NCBI RefSeq assembly: GCF_025143985.1
Contig: NZ_CP083564.1
Span: 3,246,001-3,310,000, forward strand
Source of the DNA: Sulfitobacter sp. W027
GTDB lineage: Bacteria; Pseudomonadota; Alphaproteobacteria; Rhodobacterales; Rhodobacteraceae
DNA: 64,000 nt
Direction: 5' to 3'
In this document: one piece after another, positions 24,311 to 33,724 of the stretch
How the letters are laid out: the number at the start of each line of letters is the position of its first letter
Numbering within the stretch: position 1 is the stretch's first letter
Translations under genes and position numbers: made by a program
The notes under the pieces: generated by a model
The model's input: the letters and a program-made list of their open reading frames with translations, nothing else
Told to the model about the DNA's origin: nothing
Databases searched by the model: none

Positions 24311-25488
24311 AGTGTTACGCTCCATTGTACCACGGGCCGCAGCGGCTGCCAGCCGCGCATTGTGCCAAGCGGGGCGGCCTGCGCCAGTTCGATCCGCAAG
24401 AGACTGCCCCCATGCGCCGCGTGAAGCTGCGTTAAGAGCGCTTCGGTTTCGAGTGTCACCCCATTAGCGACCAGCCGCGTGCCCGCTGGTAGCGCAGGCA
24501 GCAGGGCATCGTAAAGCGCCGCGTTCCCGCCGCCGCCGACAAAGACAACGCCCGGCAGAGGGTGCCCCGCCCAGACCTCTGGCGCGCGGCCATAGATGGC
24601 CTGCATACGCGCATTCAAGCCGAACTCCGCGATGTTACGGGTGATATTCTCCACCCTTGCCGCGTGCTGCTCAAAGGCGATGGCGTGGCCACCGGCGAGG
24701 CAGAACTCAACCGAGACCGAGCCGCTGCCCGCGCCGATGTCCCACAGCAACTCGCCACGCCGGGGGGCGAGCGCCGAAAGCGTCAGCGCCCTTACCGGCG
24801 CTTTGGTGATCTGCCCGTCGCTGGCAAAGCTGTCATCCGGCAAACCAGGCGCGCGCGGCAGGCCGATGCCGTCGGGCAGGTCCACCCCAACGGCCACCGG
24901 TGCTTGCACATCCGTCAGATCAAACCCGTCAGCCTGCACCGCCCGCAGCCGCGCATCGGGGCCGCCCAGCCGTTCGGCCACATGCAACATCGCCGTGCCC
25001 GCGCCCTGTTCGCAGAGGAACTGCGCCAATGCTGCGGGCGCATCCCCATCACGCAGCAGGCAAATCATCCGCCCCTTGGGACGCATCGCACCGCGCAACT
25101 GCGCCAGCGCTGCGGCGTGGAGCCCGTGGCAGGTGACCTCCTCCAGCCGCCAGCCAAGCGCATTGGCCACTAGCGAGAATGTCGAAGGCGCGGGCAGGCT
25201 GCGCCATTCGCTGGGGTCCAGCGCACCGACGATGCTGCCGCCTGCGCCAAACCAAAAGGGATCGCCTGAGACAAGCATCGCAACGCGCCGGCCCCGCTCG
25301 GCCAGCACCGGCTCGACCGAGAAAGGCACCGGCCAAGCCCGCCCGCGCGCGCCTGCGCCTGCCCGCTCCAGATGACGCGGCCCGCCAAAGATCACCTCGG
25401 CCTCTGCCAGTGCCGCGCGACTTGCCGGGGGCAAGGCATCCGCGCTATCGTCGGGCATTCCGATGATGCTGAGCCAAGGATCACCCAT
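24307..25488 (-). CDS. cobL: Precorrin-6B C5,15-methyltransferase (decarboxylating)
   Basis: A 393-residue fusion. The N-terminal CbiE-like tetrapyrrole methylase (LSIIGMPDDSADALPPASRAAL, LVSGDPFWFGAGGSIV) covers about residues 1-200. The C-terminal CbiT-like Rossmann methylase (about 215-390) has the SAM motif LLWDIGAGSGSVSVEFCLAG. It methylates C5 and C15 and decarboxylates the C12 acetate. The ATG at 25488 is only two bases from the ATG of divergent cobK at 25490 (CCCATCATG); 25491 is an alternative, so the starts touch or overlap. Its promoter must lie inside cobK or farther upstream. Confidence 0.95.
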   Translation of the reverse strand: MGDPWLSIIGMPDDSADALPPASRAALAEAEVIFGGPRHLERAGAGARGRAWPVPFSVEPVLAERGRRVAMLVSGDPFWFGAGGSIVGALDPSEWRSLPAPSTFSLVANALGWRLEEVTCHGLHAAALAQLRGAMRPKGRMICLLRDGDAPAALAQFLCEQGAGTAMLHVAERLGGPDARLRAVQADGFDLTDVQAPVAVGVDLPDGIGLPRAPGLPDDSFASDGQITKAPVRALTLSALAPRRGELLWDIGAGSGSVSVEFCLAGGHAIAFEQHAARVENITRNIAEFGLNARMQAIYGRAPEVWAGHPLPGVVFVGGGGNAALYDALLPALPAGTRLVANGVTLETEALLTQLHAAHGGSLLRIELAQAAPLGTMRGWQPLRPVVQWSVTL

Positions 25489-25489
25489 C

Positions 25490-26236
25490 ATGCGCGTCCT
25501 TCTTTTGGGTGGCACCACCGAAGCCAGCGCCTTGGCCCGCGCCTTGGCCAAAGCCGGGATCGACGCGGTGTTTTCCTATGCCGGACGCACCGACAGCCCG
25601 GTGGCCCAGCCCCTGCCCACCCGTGTCGGCGGTTTTGGAGGCGTTGCGGGGCTGGTGGCCTATCTCGAAGCCGAGGCGATCACCCATGTCGTCGACGCCA
25701 CCCATCCCTTTGCCGCGGGGATGAGCAACAATGCCTTCGTCGCCTGCGCTCGACAGGACCTGCCGCTGGTACGGTTCGAGCGTCCCGCGTGGGAGCCGCA
25801 GGAGGGGGACAACTGGACCTTCGTGCCTGACATCACCGATCTGCCCGCCGCCCTGCCCGACAGCCCGGCGCGGGTGTTTCTGGCCATCGGCAAGCAGCAA
25901 CTGGCGCTCTTCGTCGCGAAACCGCAACATCGCTACCTCCTGCGCCTCGTCGATCCGCCACGCGATCCGCTGCCGCTGCCACGGGCGACGGTCGTGCTGG
26001 CGCGGGGTCCGTTCGACGTGGCGGGCGATACCGCGCTGATGCGCACCCATGCGATCACTCATGTGGTCGCCAAAAACGCCGGAGGCTCCGGCGCGCGGGC
26101 CAAGCTGGATGCAGCCCGCGCGCTCGGCCTGCCGGTGCTTTTGGCCGACCGGCCCGTTCTGCCGGGCGAGGTGGCCGCCAATGATGTGACCGAAGTGATG
26201 CATTGGCTACATCATACCGCGCTGCGCGGCGTATAG
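25490..26236 (+). CDS. cobK: Precorrin-6A reductase
   Basis: A 248-residue NADPH-dependent reductase. MRVLLLGGTTEASALARALA carries the family GGTxEA nucleotide-binding motif. VVDATHPFAAGMSNNAF and THVVAKNAGGSGARAKLDAARALGLPVLLADRP are characteristic. It reduces precorrin-6A at C18-C19. It is the only cob gene on the plus strand: its start abuts cobL and its 3' end overlaps cobJ by 25 bases, so it sits antisense within the minus-strand cob block. No spacer is available for a dedicated promoter. Confidence 0.95.
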   Translation: MRVLLLGGTTEASALARALAKAGIDAVFSYAGRTDSPVAQPLPTRVGGFGGVAGLVAYLEAEAITHVVDATHPFAAGMSNNAFVACARQDLPLVRFERPAWEPQEGDNWTFVPDITDLPAALPDSPARVFLAIGKQQLALFVAKPQHRYLLRLVDPPRDPLPLPRATVVLARGPFDVAGDTALMRTHAITHVVAKNAGGSGARAKLDAARALGLPVLLADRPVLPGEVAANDVTEVMHWLHHTALRGV

Positions 26237-26946
26237 ACATAGCGTCCGACCCGGCGCGTTCCGGAATTGCCGACGATCACCACGGTGCGCATATCGGCCA
26301 TCTCGGGCGTGGCCTCGCCCAGCGTGACGGTATTGAACGCCTCTTCGGGTGTGGTCACGGCGCGGGCGAAGGTGATCAGCCGATCCGGCCCGCATTCGGC
26401 GCGCAGAATCTCCAGCGCTTCGGCGAATTGATGCGGGCGCGACTTGCTGCGCGGGTTGTAGAAGGCCATGGCGAAATCCGCCCGCGCGGCCATGCGCAGA
26501 CGGTGCTCGACCATCGTCCAGGGCTTGAGATTATCGCTGAGGTTGATCGCACAGAAATCATGACCCAAAGGCGCACCAAGCCGCGCTGCTGCCGCCAGCA
26601 TCGCTGTGATACCGGGCAGCACGCGGATGTCGACGCTCTCATACGCCGGGTCACGCTCCACCGCCTCGAACACCGCCGAGGCCATGGCAAAGACGCCCGG
26701 ATCACCCGAAGACACCACCACCACCCGCGCGCCGGCCTGAGCCAATTGCAGCGCGTGTTCCGCCCGGTCCAACTCCACGCGGTTGTCCGTGGGATGCAGC
26801 GTCAGTCCTTCGCGCGGGGCGACGCGGGCAACATAAGGGATATAGCCGATGACATCGGTGGCCTGCGCCAGCGCCTCGGTTACCTCAGGCGTGACCAGTG
26901 CCGCGTCACCGGGGCCAAGGCCCGCGATATAAAGAGTGCCGCTCAT
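26212..26946 (-). CDS. cobJ: Precorrin-3B C17-methyltransferase
   Basis: A 244-residue methylase starting MSGTLYIAGLGPGDAALVTPEVTEAL. VVVVSSGDPGVFAMASAVFEAVE, HDFCAINLSDNLKPW and AMAFYNPRSKSRPHQFAEAL are CobJ/CbiH hallmarks, and VVIVGNSGTRRVGRYVYTPR is the C-terminus. It methylates C17 and drives ring contraction. An ATGA overlap with cobI fixes the start; an in-frame upstream extension lies inside cobI and is rejected. The 3' end overlaps convergent cobK by 25 bases. Confidence 0.95.
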   Translation of the reverse strand: MSGTLYIAGLGPGDAALVTPEVTEALAQATDVIGYIPYVARVAPREGLTLHPTDNRVELDRAEHALQLAQAGARVVVVSSGDPGVFAMASAVFEAVERDPAYESVDIRVLPGITAMLAAAARLGAPLGHDFCAINLSDNLKPWTMVEHRLRMAARADFAMAFYNPRSKSRPHQFAEALEILRAECGPDRLITFARAVTTPEEAFNTVTLGEATPEMADMRTVVIVGNSGTRRVGRYVYTPRSAV

Positions 26947-27680
26947 GTGTCTGCCTCCGGTCTGCGGCCCTGACCGTGGACCAAGACGATCGCGAAATAG
27001 GGGCAATCGTCATCGGCCACCTCGGAGAGTTTCGCCACCCGCTGATCGGGCATGGTGCCACGCTCCACCAGCCATGCATCTTCCAGTTTGCCCGCCGCCG
27101 CCAGCGCCCGGCGCACGGTTGGCAGGTTGCGGCCCGTCTTCATCACCACCAGCGCATCGGCGCGTTTCATATGCTCAGTCAATTCGGCCTCAGGCAAAGT
27201 GCCCATCAGCACGGTCATCACGTCATCGCCCCAAGTGAAGGGGGTATCCAGGGCGTTCCAGCAGCCCACCATGCCGGGGATCGCGGGCAGCACCTCAACC
27301 TCGGCGCGGCCCTGAAGCCGCGTGTGCAGATGCATGAAGGAGCCGTAGAAGAAGGGATCGCCCTCACACAGCACGACCACTTCGTGATCTTGCGCCAGCG
27401 TTTCCAAACGGTCGGCCCATTCCTCGTAAAAAGCGACCATCTGGGCGCGATACTCAGGCGAATCAAACCGCAATTCTGTAGTGACGGGATATTCCATCGC
27501 ATATTCCACGATATCGTCGCGAAGCATCCCCTCGACGATCCGGCGCGCCTGCCCCGCACGGCCCTTCTTGCGGAAATACGCCAGATGCCGCGCGCCGCGA
27601 ATGGCACGGTCAGATTTCACGCTCATCAGTTCCGGGTCGCCGGGGCCGAGGCCCGCGCAGATAACCTTGCCCATCTTCAT
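26943..27680 (-). CDS. cobI: Precorrin-2 C20-methyltransferase
   Basis: A 245-residue methylase. GKVICAGLGPGDPELMSVKSDRAIRGARHLAYFRKKGRAGQARRI is the CobI/CbiL N-terminus, and VVVLCEGDPFFYGSFMHLHTRLQ and EVLPAIPGMVGCWNALDTPFTWGDD are family-specific. It converts precorrin-2 to precorrin-3A using SAM. It is coupled by ATGA overlaps to cobH upstream and cobJ downstream. Confidence 0.96.
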   Translation of the reverse strand: MKMGKVICAGLGPGDPELMSVKSDRAIRGARHLAYFRKKGRAGQARRIVEGMLRDDIVEYAMEYPVTTELRFDSPEYRAQMVAFYEEWADRLETLAQDHEVVVLCEGDPFFYGSFMHLHTRLQGRAEVEVLPAIPGMVGCWNALDTPFTWGDDVMTVLMGTLPEAELTEHMKRADALVVMKTGRNLPTVRRALAAAGKLEDAWLVERGTMPDQRVAKLSEVADDDCPYFAIVLVHGQGRRPEADT

Positions 27681-28306
27681 TCAACCCTGCTTGCCAGCGC
27701 GTTCACCGCCGCCACGGTGATCGCCGAGCCGCCCAAACGCCCCTGCACGATCATCGAGGGCACTGGCAAATCTTGCATCAACGCCTCTTTCGATTCCGCC
27801 GCACCGATAAAGCCCACCGGGCAGCCGATGATCGCCGCAGGGCGCGGGCACTCGGGGTCTTCGAGCATGTTGAGCAGATGAAACAGCGCCGTGGGCGCGT
27901 TGCCGATGGCCACCACCGCGCCTTGCAGATGCGGCCGCCACAGTTCCAGCGCAGCGGCGGAGCGGGTGTTGCTCATCTTCGCAGCCAAATCCGGCACCGA
28001 CGGGTCGCGCAGGGTGCAGATCACCTCATTCTCGCGTGGCAGGCGTTTGCGGGTGATGCCTTCGCTGACCATATAGGCATCGCAGAGAATCGGCGCACCG
28101 TCCTCCAACGCCGCCCGCGCGGCCACGGCCATGCCTTCGGAAAAGCGGATGTGCTCCTCCAGCCCGACCATGCCCGCGGCGTGGATCATGCGCACGGCGA
28201 CGATCTCTTCTTCCGGGGTGAAACGCGCCAGCGCCGCCTCGGCGCGGATGGTGGCAAAGGACTGGCGGTAAATCTCGGCACCGTCGGTGATATAGCTATG
28301 GGGCAT
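27677..28306 (-). CDS. cobH: Precorrin-8X methylmutase
   Basis: A 209-residue protein. The catalytic region VAVRMIHAAGMVGLEEHIRFSEGMA contains the RMIHA motif with the active-site histidine. CDAYMVSEGITRKRLP and AAIIGCPVGFIGAAESKEAL match CobH. It moves the C11 methyl group to C12, giving hydrogenobyrinic acid. The start overlaps the end of cobG by 11 bases, and the stop overlaps cobI. Confidence 0.96.
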   Translation of the reverse strand: MPHSYITDGAEIYRQSFATIRAEAALARFTPEEEIVAVRMIHAAGMVGLEEHIRFSEGMAVAARAALEDGAPILCDAYMVSEGITRKRLPRENEVICTLRDPSVPDLAAKMSNTRSAAALELWRPHLQGAVVAIGNAPTALFHLLNMLEDPECPRPAAIIGCPVGFIGAAESKEALMQDLPVPSMIVQGRLGGSAITVAAVNALASRVE

Positions 28307-29444
28307 CGGCGGACTTTCTAAGGTGAGAGGCGATGGCGGCGGGGGTTAGCCCGCGCAGATCAGGGGCCGCATCGGCGCGGCCATTGCGGATGAGGTCATA
28401 TTGGTCCGGCGCAGTGGCGGTCAGGGTGAGGTCCGTGGCGTGCGGCGCGGCGCAGCCTTTGGCGCAGCCGGAGACATGCAGGCGTTGCCCCTTTGGCACC
28501 ACGGCAGCAAGGTGCCGCGCCAGCTCGCGCGTCTCGCCCCGGCCCTGTGCGCAACCGGGCGCGCCGGTACAGGCGAAGACGCGCAGAAGTGGATCGGCGG
28601 CCTCGGTGATGAGGCCTGGCAGGTCAGGTAGGGCCGTGGCGCCTTCGATCAGCACCATCCGCCATGGGGTCAAGCGCAGCGGGCCAAGGTCGGCAAGGGC
28701 GGTGAGCGTTTCCGCATCCATCTGACCAAAAGCGCAGGCAACCAGCGCGCCCGCTGGGTAGTGGCCAAGCGCCGGTGTGCCTAGGCCGCTCTGTCGGGGA
28801 TGGTCGAAACCAGAAGGGAGGGTCGCCCCCGCCTCCAAAGCACGTGCGGCGCGGCTGGCACCCTGAGCGCGAACCCATGCAGCTAATGCAATGGCCTCGG
28901 TCACGGCGGCATCGCGGGAAATCAGTTTGCCCAATGCCGCCCCCTCAGCGCAGAGCAAAAGCTGCCCCTCCGCCGATCGCTCAAAGCGAATGTCTGCGGG
29001 GTCTGCCTGCAAGACCGGCTGTGGCCCGGCATCGACCGCATAGCCGAACTTGTTGGAGACTTCGGGCAGCGCGTGGCTCTCAGCGGCGGCGGTCAACTGC
29101 TGGGTCAAATGTTCCGTATCACCACCCGCCTGCCAAAAGGGCGTCACCATGAGGTTACGCCGCCGTTCAGCCCCCTCATCTACATCGATCAATGCCAGCG
29201 CACGAAGCGCGTCGATCAGACCCTCATGTCGCTCTGGATCAACACCGCGCAGTTGCAGATTGGCCCGGTTCGACAGGTCGATCACCCCGTTCCCATAACG
29301 CCGCGCCAGATCTGCGACGCCACGTGCTTGCGCTACTGTCAACCGCCCCTGCGGCACCCGGAGGCGGACCACCAGCCCGTCGCCGGACAGCATTGGGCGC
29401 AACGCGCCGGGGCACCAGCCCTTGATGACGGGTGTTACGCTCAC
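28296..29444 (-). CDS. cobG: Precorrin-3B synthase
   Basis: A 382-residue member of the nitrite/sulfite-reductase family. VIKGWCPGALRPMLSGDGLVVRLR and GVIDLSNRANLQLRGV are the ferredoxin-like half-domain. The cluster-binding region is VFACTGAPGCAQGRGETREL plus HVSGCAKGCAAPHATDLTL, supplying four Cys for a [4Fe-4S] centre. CobG is a dioxygen-using monooxygenase, so its presence marks the aerobic B12 route. Translation begins at GTG in a GTGA overlap with cobN. A longer frame upstream lies antiparallel within cobN codons and is rejected. Confidence 0.93.
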   Translation of the reverse strand: MSVTPVIKGWCPGALRPMLSGDGLVVRLRVPQGRLTVAQARGVADLARRYGNGVIDLSNRANLQLRGVDPERHEGLIDALRALALIDVDEGAERRRNLMVTPFWQAGGDTEHLTQQLTAAAESHALPEVSNKFGYAVDAGPQPVLQADPADIRFERSAEGQLLLCAEGAALGKLISRDAAVTEAIALAAWVRAQGASRAARALEAGATLPSGFDHPRQSGLGTPALGHYPAGALVACAFGQMDAETLTALADLGPLRLTPWRMVLIEGATALPDLPGLITEAADPLLRVFACTGAPGCAQGRGETRELARHLAAVVPKGQRLHVSGCAKGCAAPHATDLTLTATAPDQYDLIRNGRADAAPDLRGLTPAAIASHLRKSADAP

Positions 29445-32400
29445 TCCACCCCGTCCAACGCGGCTGAAATCGAGTTGCGGCGCGTCACCCAGAGCCCCGC
29501 CTCGCGCAATGCGGCGAAACGGTCTCGCATGGCCTGCAGCGCGGCAGGGTTCTCGGCCTCCATAAAGGCCACCAGATCGTCGCGGTTCAGCGTGGCGTCG
29601 AAATAGAGATCGAAGAGATGCGCAGGCACCTCGCGCGTCAGATGCGCAAAGGCAGCAAGGTTGTCGAGCGTCGCCGCCACCTCTGCAGCGCCGCGAAAAC
29701 CGTGGCGCATCATGCCGCTGGCCCAGCCGGGATTGGCGGCGCGGGCGCGCACAACACGGGCGATCTCCTCGGGCATGGACCGCGCGCGGGGGCTGCCAGC
29801 GCGGGTATGGTCCAGATGGTACATCGCCGGTTTCTGCGCGCCGAGATGCGCCATCGCGGCGGCAAAGCCGCCTTCGTGGCTGGCATAGTCCGAGGCGAGC
29901 AGGATATCGCTTTCGGCCAAGTCCTGCACATGAGCAAAGCCATCGGCGCGCTGCAACTGCGCCTCCAGCGCGGCGCGGTCCTGATGCGCCTCGCCTTGGG
30001 CGTTGATCGCCCATTCGGAGCCGCTCAGCCACGCCTCCCCCGCTGCCGCGCGGCCTGCGTCGGAATAGTCTTGCAACGCCACTTCCATGTTCACCCCATA
30101 AAGGCCCGGCTTGGGGCCAAAAACGCGCGGCGTGCGGGTGAGATAGGGGTTCATATCCGGCGCGTCTTCACGCTCGGCCAGTGCTGCGGCGCCTGCCTCA
30201 AATATCTGCCCCAGCCCCGGAAACACATCCCGAAACAGGCCCGAGATGCGCAATGTCACATCAATGCGCGGACGGTCCAGCAGGGTCAGTGGCAGTACCT
30301 CAAAGCCCGACACCCGCTCACTGCCGTCGTCCCATTTCGGCGCAAGACCCGCGAGATGCATCGCCATGGCGACCTCTTCGCCTGCCGTGCGCATGGTGGC
30401 CGACCCCCAAAGATCAATCACCAGCCCCCGCGGCCAATCGCCGTTGTCTTGCAGATGCCGACGCAGCAGTTCCTCGGCCAATTTCACGCCCTGCGCATGG
30501 GCGGCCCGGCTGGGCACGCCGCGCGGATCGACGGCATAGAGGTTGCGCCCCGTGGGCAGCACATCCGACCGCCCGCGATAGGGCGAACCGGAGGGGCCAG
30601 CGGTGACACGCCGCCCCGAAAGCGCGGTCAGCAGCCCATCCCATTCGCCCTCCCCCGCGCCAAAGACATGCAGGCCGTCGCCGTATTGGCTTTCCTTGAT
30701 GTCGCAGACAAAACGGTCGATCCGGGTCAGAGCCTCGGCAGCAGAACTGGCGGCATCGAGGCCGAGGTCATCTTCGACCCCCGCCGCCTGCGCCTCAGCG
30801 CGGATCGTATCGACCAGCCGGTCGCGGCGCGCGGGGTCGAGCCCATCGGCGGTGGAATATTCATCGAGCAGCCGTTCCAGCCGCAACAGCCCCTCGGGCG
30901 TTTCGCTGTCTTTCAACGGGGGTGGCAGATGGCCTAAGGTCACCGCGCCGATGCGCCGCTTGGCCTGTGCCGCTTCGCCGGGATCGTTGACGATGAACGG
31001 ATAGATCACCGGCAGATCGCCGGTCAGCGCCTCGGGCCAGCAGTGGTCCGACAGGGCCACGGCCTTGCCCGGCAGCCATTCCAGCGTGCCATGCGCGCCG
31101 ATGTGCACCAGCGCGTGATGCCCCTGCGCGCGCAGCCATAGGTAAAACGCCACATAGGAATGGCGCGGCGTGCGGGCGAGGTCGTGATAGCTGTCTTCGC
31201 GATCCGCCAGATCGCCGCGTTCGGGTTGCAGCGCGACCAGCGCGTTGCCGCAGACTTGCGCGGCAAAGTGGAACGCGCCGTCCTGAGCCAGCGGGTCATC
31301 CTCAGCCTGCCCCCATGCCTGCGCAAGGTCATCGCGCAGCACTTGCGGCAGGCTGGCCAGAGCGGCATGGTAATCAGCCAGCGGCCAAGAGATGCGCTGC
31401 TCGGTGAGGCTAAAGCCAAAGCCGATCTGCGGCGTGACGCTATAGCCCTCGCCCGCCAGACGCATCAGCATGTCTTCGACACTGGCCAGCGCGTCGAGCC
31501 CGACCGCGTGGGCCAGTTGATCGTCCCGCCCCGGATAGGTCGAGAGCACCAGCGCCAGCTTGCGCGTGGCCGCAGGGGTTTGGGCCAGCCGCTGCCAACC
31601 CAGCACACGCGCCACGACGGCGGCGATGCGGGCATCCTCGGCGCGGTGGGCAAAGCGGGAATATTGCAGATCGGGATCGCGTTTTTCGGGGCTTTTGAAA
31701 CTGACGACGCCGGTGAAAATGCGGCCATCCACCTCGGGCAGCACCACATGCATGGCCAGATCGGCGGGCGAAAGGCCGCGCTCGCTCGCGTCCCAATCAC
31801 GCCGCCGCGCGGTGGAGAGGGCCACCTGAAATACCGGGCAGCCCGGCGCGTCGAGCGGGGAGGTGCCGTCATCCCCGCGCCCCGAGAAGGCGGTGGCGTT
31901 GACAATGGAAACGGGGTTCATCACCGCGAGCGCATCGTCCAGAAAGCGCCGCGCGGGATCGGATTTGAGGGAGGGTACGAAAAGCCCGATGGCGTTCAGC
32001 CCTGCCGCACGCAGCGCGCGGATCAGCGCGTCGACGGGCGCGGTATCGGCGGCCAGCAGGTAGCTGCGGTAAAAGGTGACAGCGACGGTATCGCCTGCCG
32101 CATCGGCGAAAGGCACGACGCCTTGATCGGGGTCGTAATAACCACAATCGGGCACCGTTTTCGTGCCCATCACCGGCCCGGCATAGAACCCCGCCGCCAG
32201 CGCCATTTGCGCCAGTGCGGCCTGCGCCGCCACCGGCCCGCCCGCGTCACATAGATGCGCAAGCCGGCGCAGTGTAGAGACAGGCAGCGTTGAATGCGCG
32301 TCCAGCCCCGGATCTTCGCGCCCATCGGCGGGCAGCACGGCCAGTGCGATGTCATTCCGGCGGGCAAAGTCTTGAACCTGCATGATGCCGTAGGGCCAGT

Positions 32401-32683
32401 AATTCTCGCCCCCGATGAGGCGGATCAGGATGCCCTTGGCCCCGGTCAACGTCTGTTCGATGTAGTTGTCGACCGACGCAGGATGCCGCAGCGCGACGAG
32501 GTTGCACAGCCGCAAGGAGGGCAGCTTCCCCTCCTTGCCGCCGCCGCGATGCCAGCCTGCCGCGAAAGCGCCGAGGTCACTGTCGGAAAACGACAGCACC
32601 ACCAGATCAGCGGGCGTTTGACCCGGATCATAGGGGGTGTCGGTATCCTCCAACCCGTGGCTTTCGCGAAAGACGACATGCAT
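29441..32683 (-). CDS. cobN: Aerobic cobaltochelatase subunit CobN
   Basis: A 1080-residue protein. Family blocks include LTGAKGILIRLIGGENYWPYG, YLWLRAQGHHALVHIGAHGTLEWLPGKAVALS, FIVNDPGEAAQAKRRIGAVTLGHLPPPL and NPYLTRTPRVFGPKPGLYGVNMEVAL. CobN is the large catalytic subunit that inserts Co2+ into hydrogenobyrinate a,c-diamide with CobS-CobT, which are not in this window. It is related to the ChlH/BchH magnesium chelatase. It is somewhat shorter than the Pseudomonas enzyme. The start is six bases downstream of the cobW stop. Confidence 0.97.
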   Translation of the reverse strand: MHVVFRESHGLEDTDTPYDPGQTPADLVVLSFSDSDLGAFAAGWHRGGGKEGKLPSLRLCNLVALRHPASVDNYIEQTLTGAKGILIRLIGGENYWPYGIMQVQDFARRNDIALAVLPADGREDPGLDAHSTLPVSTLRRLAHLCDAGGPVAAQAALAQMALAAGFYAGPVMGTKTVPDCGYYDPDQGVVPFADAAGDTVAVTFYRSYLLAADTAPVDALIRALRAAGLNAIGLFVPSLKSDPARRFLDDALAVMNPVSIVNATAFSGRGDDGTSPLDAPGCPVFQVALSTARRRDWDASERGLSPADLAMHVVLPEVDGRIFTGVVSFKSPEKRDPDLQYSRFAHRAEDARIAAVVARVLGWQRLAQTPAATRKLALVLSTYPGRDDQLAHAVGLDALASVEDMLMRLAGEGYSVTPQIGFGFSLTEQRISWPLADYHAALASLPQVLRDDLAQAWGQAEDDPLAQDGAFHFAAQVCGNALVALQPERGDLADREDSYHDLARTPRHSYVAFYLWLRAQGHHALVHIGAHGTLEWLPGKAVALSDHCWPEALTGDLPVIYPFIVNDPGEAAQAKRRIGAVTLGHLPPPLKDSETPEGLLRLERLLDEYSTADGLDPARRDRLVDTIRAEAQAAGVEDDLGLDAASSAAEALTRIDRFVCDIKESQYGDGLHVFGAGEGEWDGLLTALSGRRVTAGPSGSPYRGRSDVLPTGRNLYAVDPRGVPSRAAHAQGVKLAEELLRRHLQDNGDWPRGLVIDLWGSATMRTAGEEVAMAMHLAGLAPKWDDGSERVSGFEVLPLTLLDRPRIDVTLRISGLFRDVFPGLGQIFEAGAAALAEREDAPDMNPYLTRTPRVFGPKPGLYGVNMEVALQDYSDAGRAAAGEAWLSGSEWAINAQGEAHQDRAALEAQLQRADGFAHVQDLAESDILLASDYASHEGGFAAAMAHLGAQKPAMYHLDHTRAGSPRARSMPEEIARVVRARAANPGWASGMMRHGFRGAAEVAATLDNLAAFAHLTREVPAHLFDLYFDATLNRDDLVAFMEAENPAALQAMRDRFAALREAGLWVTRRNSISAALDGVE

Positions 32684-32689
32684 GCGCGG

Positions 32690-33724
32690 TTAGGCTCCCA
32701 ATACGTCGCGGATTGCGGCGAGGTTGATGTCGTCATGTTCGGCGATAACCACCAAATGCCCGGCGCGCGGATCGCTGCCCCAAGGGCGGTCGAACTGCTG
32801 ACGCACCCGTGCACCCACGGCCTGCACCAACAGGCGCATCGGTTTGCCTTCGACCGCGACATAACCTTTGACGCGCAGGATGTTCTGCTCACGCGCGAGA
32901 CGTTCGATTGAGGCGACCAGCGCGTTTACATCCGACACTTCCGGCATCGGGATCACCACGGTTTCAAAATCGTCATGCTCGTGATCGTCGTGGCCATCAT
33001 GGTGCGAGGGGCGCGCGGCGAGGTCGTCTTCGGCAGCGGCGTTGAGGCCCAGCACGACCTTGGGGTCGATCACGCCCTCGGTCATCTCCAGGATCGGAAT
33101 TTCGCGCGGGCTCTCCGCTTCGATCACCTTGCGGGCCTTGGCGAGGCCTTCTGGGCCGGCCAGGTCGGCCTTGGACATCAGGATGATATCGGCGCAGGAG
33201 ATTTGATCTTCAAAGACTTCGGACAGCGGAGTTTCGTGGTCGAGACTGTCATCAGCCAGACGTTGCGCATCAACGGCAGCGACATCGGCGGCAAAAGTAC
33301 CCGCCGCCACGGCCTCGGCATCGGCCAGCGCGATCACGCCATCGACGGTGATCTTGGAGCGGATCGCGGGCCAGTCGAAGGCTTTGAGCAGCGGCTTCGG
33401 CAGGGCCAACCCAGAGGTTTCAATCAGGATGTGATCGGGGCGCGTCGGCAGGGCCATCAGCGCCTCGATGGTCGGGATAAAGTCATCCGCCACGGTGCAA
33501 CAGATGCAGCCATTGGCCAGCTCGACGATGTTCTCGGCCGGACAATCCTCGATGGCGCAGGATTTCAGGATGTCGCCATCCACACCCACGGTGCCGAACT
33601 CATTGACCAGAACGGCAAGGCGACGCCCGCCTGCATTGGTCATCAGGTGGCGGATCAGCGTGGTTTTACCTGACCCAAGAAAGCCGGTGATGACGGTAAC
33701 GGGGATTTTGGCGAGATCGCTCAT
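32690..33724 (-). CDS. cobW: Cobalamin biosynthesis G3E GTPase CobW
   Basis: A 344-residue COG0523 GTPase. The P-loop is GFLGSGKT at residues 14-21, the metal-binding CxCC motif is GCICC at 71-75, and SKAD is the base-recognition motif. A His/Asp-rich stretch (HHDGHDDHEHDD) near residues 250-262 precedes the CobW_C domain. CobW is proposed to deliver cobalt for chelation. The ATGA overlap with the upstream DUF1636 gene sets the start; the longer frame upstream is spurious. It lies directly upstream of cobN. Confidence 0.95.
   Translation of the reverse strand: MSDLAKIPVTVITGFLGSGKTTLIRHLMTNAGGRRLAVLVNEFGTVGVDGDILKSCAIEDCPAENIVELANGCICCTVADDFIPTIEALMALPTRPDHILIETSGLALPKPLLKAFDWPAIRSKITVDGVIALADAEAVAAGTFAADVAAVDAQRLADDSLDHETPLSEVFEDQISCADIILMSKADLAGPEGLAKARKVIEAESPREIPILEMTEGVIDPKVVLGLNAAAEDDLAARPSHHDGHDDHEHDDFETVVIPMPEVSDVNALVASIERLAREQNILRVKGYVAVEGKPMRLLVQAVGARVRQQFDRPWGSDPRAGHLVVIAEHDDINLAAIRDVLGA

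Noticed and set aside
28296..30032. Longer version of cobG extending into the cobN region
   Set aside because: The extra N-terminal part is out-of-frame cobN sequence; the GTG at 29444 gives the usual GTGA overlap and the CobG N-terminus.
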